This document shows positions 37,545 through 38,427 of a DNA stretch of 38,427 nt, piece by piece; position 1 is the stretch's first letter; every line of letters starts with the position of its first letter. Position numbers and translations under genes: made by a program. The DNA comes from Candidatus Binatia bacterium (GTDB lineage: Bacteria > Desulfobacterota_B > Binatia > UBA9968 > JAJDTQ01): assembly GCA_022827045.1 (NCBI GenBank), contig JAJDTQ010000062.1:1-38427 (forward strand), given 5' to 3'. The notes beneath the pieces are model-generated. The model did no database searches. It saw nothing but the letters and a program-made list of their open reading frames with translations, and was not told where the DNA came from.

Positions 37545-38427
37545 CTACGCCGCCTGTCGGCGGTTCATGGGCACGTAGTCGCGGACGTCCGAGCCGAGGT
37601 AGAGCTGGCGCGGGCGGGCGAGCTTCTGCTCGGGATCCCCCAGCATCTCGATCCACTGGGCGAGCCAGCCGGAGGTCCGGGCGATGGCGAAGAGCACGGG
37701 GAACATGCTCACGGGCAGTCCCATGGACTGGTAGATGAGCCCGGAGTAGAAGTCGACGTTCGGGTAGAGCTTGCGCTGGATGAAGTAGTCGTCCTCCAGG
37801 GCGATGCGCTCGAGCTCAAGGGCGATGTCCAGCAACGGGTTGCGCCCGGTTACCTCGAACACTTGGTCGGCGATCCGCTTGATCACCTTGGCACGGGGGT
37901 CGTAGTTCTTGTAGACGCGGTGCCCGAAGCCCATGAGGCGCCCTTCGCCGGCCTTTACCCCCTTGATGAAGGCCGGGACCTTGTCCTTGGAACCGATTTC
38001 CGCCAACATGCGCAGCACCATTTCGTTGGCGCCGCCGTGAAGCGGCCCGTAGAGGGCGGCGGCCGCGCCCGCTAACGCCGAGTAGGGGTCGGTCTGGGAA
38101 CTGCCGACGCTGCGCATGGCGTTGGTGCTGCAGTTCTGTTCGTGATCGGCGTGGAGGATGAAGAGCACGTCCAGCGCCTTCTCCAGCACCGGATCCGGCG
38201 AATACTTCAACTCGGTCATCTTGTAGAGCATGTTGAGGAAGTTGCCGGTGTAGCTGAGATCGTTGTCCGGGTAGGCGTAGGGCAGGCCCATGGCGTGGCG
38301 GTAGACGAAGGCCGCCAGGGTGGGAATCTTGCCCATCAGCCGAAATGTCTGTTTGCGCTGGGACTCCGGGTCGAAGATGTTCTTGGAGTCGGGATAGAAG
38401 GTCGACAGCGCCGCGATGGAGCTCACC
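37545..38427 (-). CDS. gltA: Citrate synthase (GltA), N-terminal part outside the window
   Basis: C-terminal 293 residues of citrate synthase, condensing oxaloacetate and acetyl-CoA at entry to the TCA cycle. The frame runs off the right edge; the full enzyme has about 430 residues. Catalytic residues are present: His in YGPLHGGANE, His in GFGHRVYKNYDPRA and Asp in YPNVDFYSGLIY. HADHEQNCSTNAMRSVGSS is a further signature, of the hexameric Gram-negative type. The 79 bases between it and aguB hold nothing I recognise. Confidence 0.96.
   Translation of the reverse strand, partial: VSSIAALSTFYPDSKNIFDPESQRKQTFRLMGKIPTLAAFVYRHAMGLPYAYPDNDLSYTGNFLNMLYKMTELKYSPDPVLEKALDVLFILHADHEQNCSTNAMRSVGSSQTDPYSALAGAAAALYGPLHGGANEMVLRMLAEIGSKDKVPAFIKGVKAGEGRLMGFGHRVYKNYDPRAKVIKRIADQVFEVTGRNPLLDIALELERIALEDDYFIQRKLYPNVDFYSGLIYQSMGLPVSMFPVLFAIARTSGWLAQWIEMLGDPEQKLARPRQLYLGSDVRDYVPMNRRQAA

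Overview
The window is 38.4 kb of GC-rich bacterial chromosome, dense in genes on both strands. Gene content and order (rimP-nusA-ylxR-infB-ylxP-rbfA-truB-rpsO-pnp, separate purS/purQ/purL, an Fe-S type PurF, NtrB/NtrC-like regulators) fit a Gram-negative, deltaproteobacteria-like or Tectomicrobia-like lineage. I cannot place it more precisely from sequence alone.

Region 1 (1-5589, + strand) holds a hydantoinase/oxoprolinase operon: hyuA, cut by the window edge, then two tandem hyuB paralogues. Region 2 (5735-8693) is a nested pair of insertion sequences. An IS3-family element with 26-bp imperfect ends and a GTC target duplication has decayed (orfB broken). An intact IS110-family element is inserted in its short leader. 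The 5' noncoding part of the IS110 carries two 7-nt segments that match its own insertion target and its own terminus. Both are anchored on the same TTTG, as expected of a bridge RNA. Region 3 (8768-9973, - strand) is a solitary tyrosinase-family copper protein. It has clearly lower GC than its neighbours and an N-terminal segment resembling the MelC1 copper-delivery partner.

Region 4 (28739 down to 10295, - strand) is an 18.4-kb co-directional run of 17 genes. Translation, transcription and RNA-decay genes (rimP to pnp) come first, then an M16 peptidase, dut, and the purine genes purB-C-S-Q-L-F. A terminator-like hairpin in front of rimP could be an attenuator. Region 5 (28909-32137, +) is an NtrB-like kinase, an NtrC-like sigma-54 activator and thiE, tightly packed. 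Region 6 (32224-38427, mostly -) contains a LuxR-type regulator, dnaB, queF, a divergent small unknown gene (+), the agmatine-to-putrescine pair aguB-aguA, and citrate synthase, cut by the right edge.

Nine copies of a short palindromic repeat (CCCTCACCC ... CTCTCCC/GGGAGAG) lie between genes. Three loci carry inverted pairs, always one long and one short form. Two copies supply the C-terminal codons and stop of a protein (HyuB1 and Dut). No tRNA, rRNA, CRISPR array or prophage was seen.
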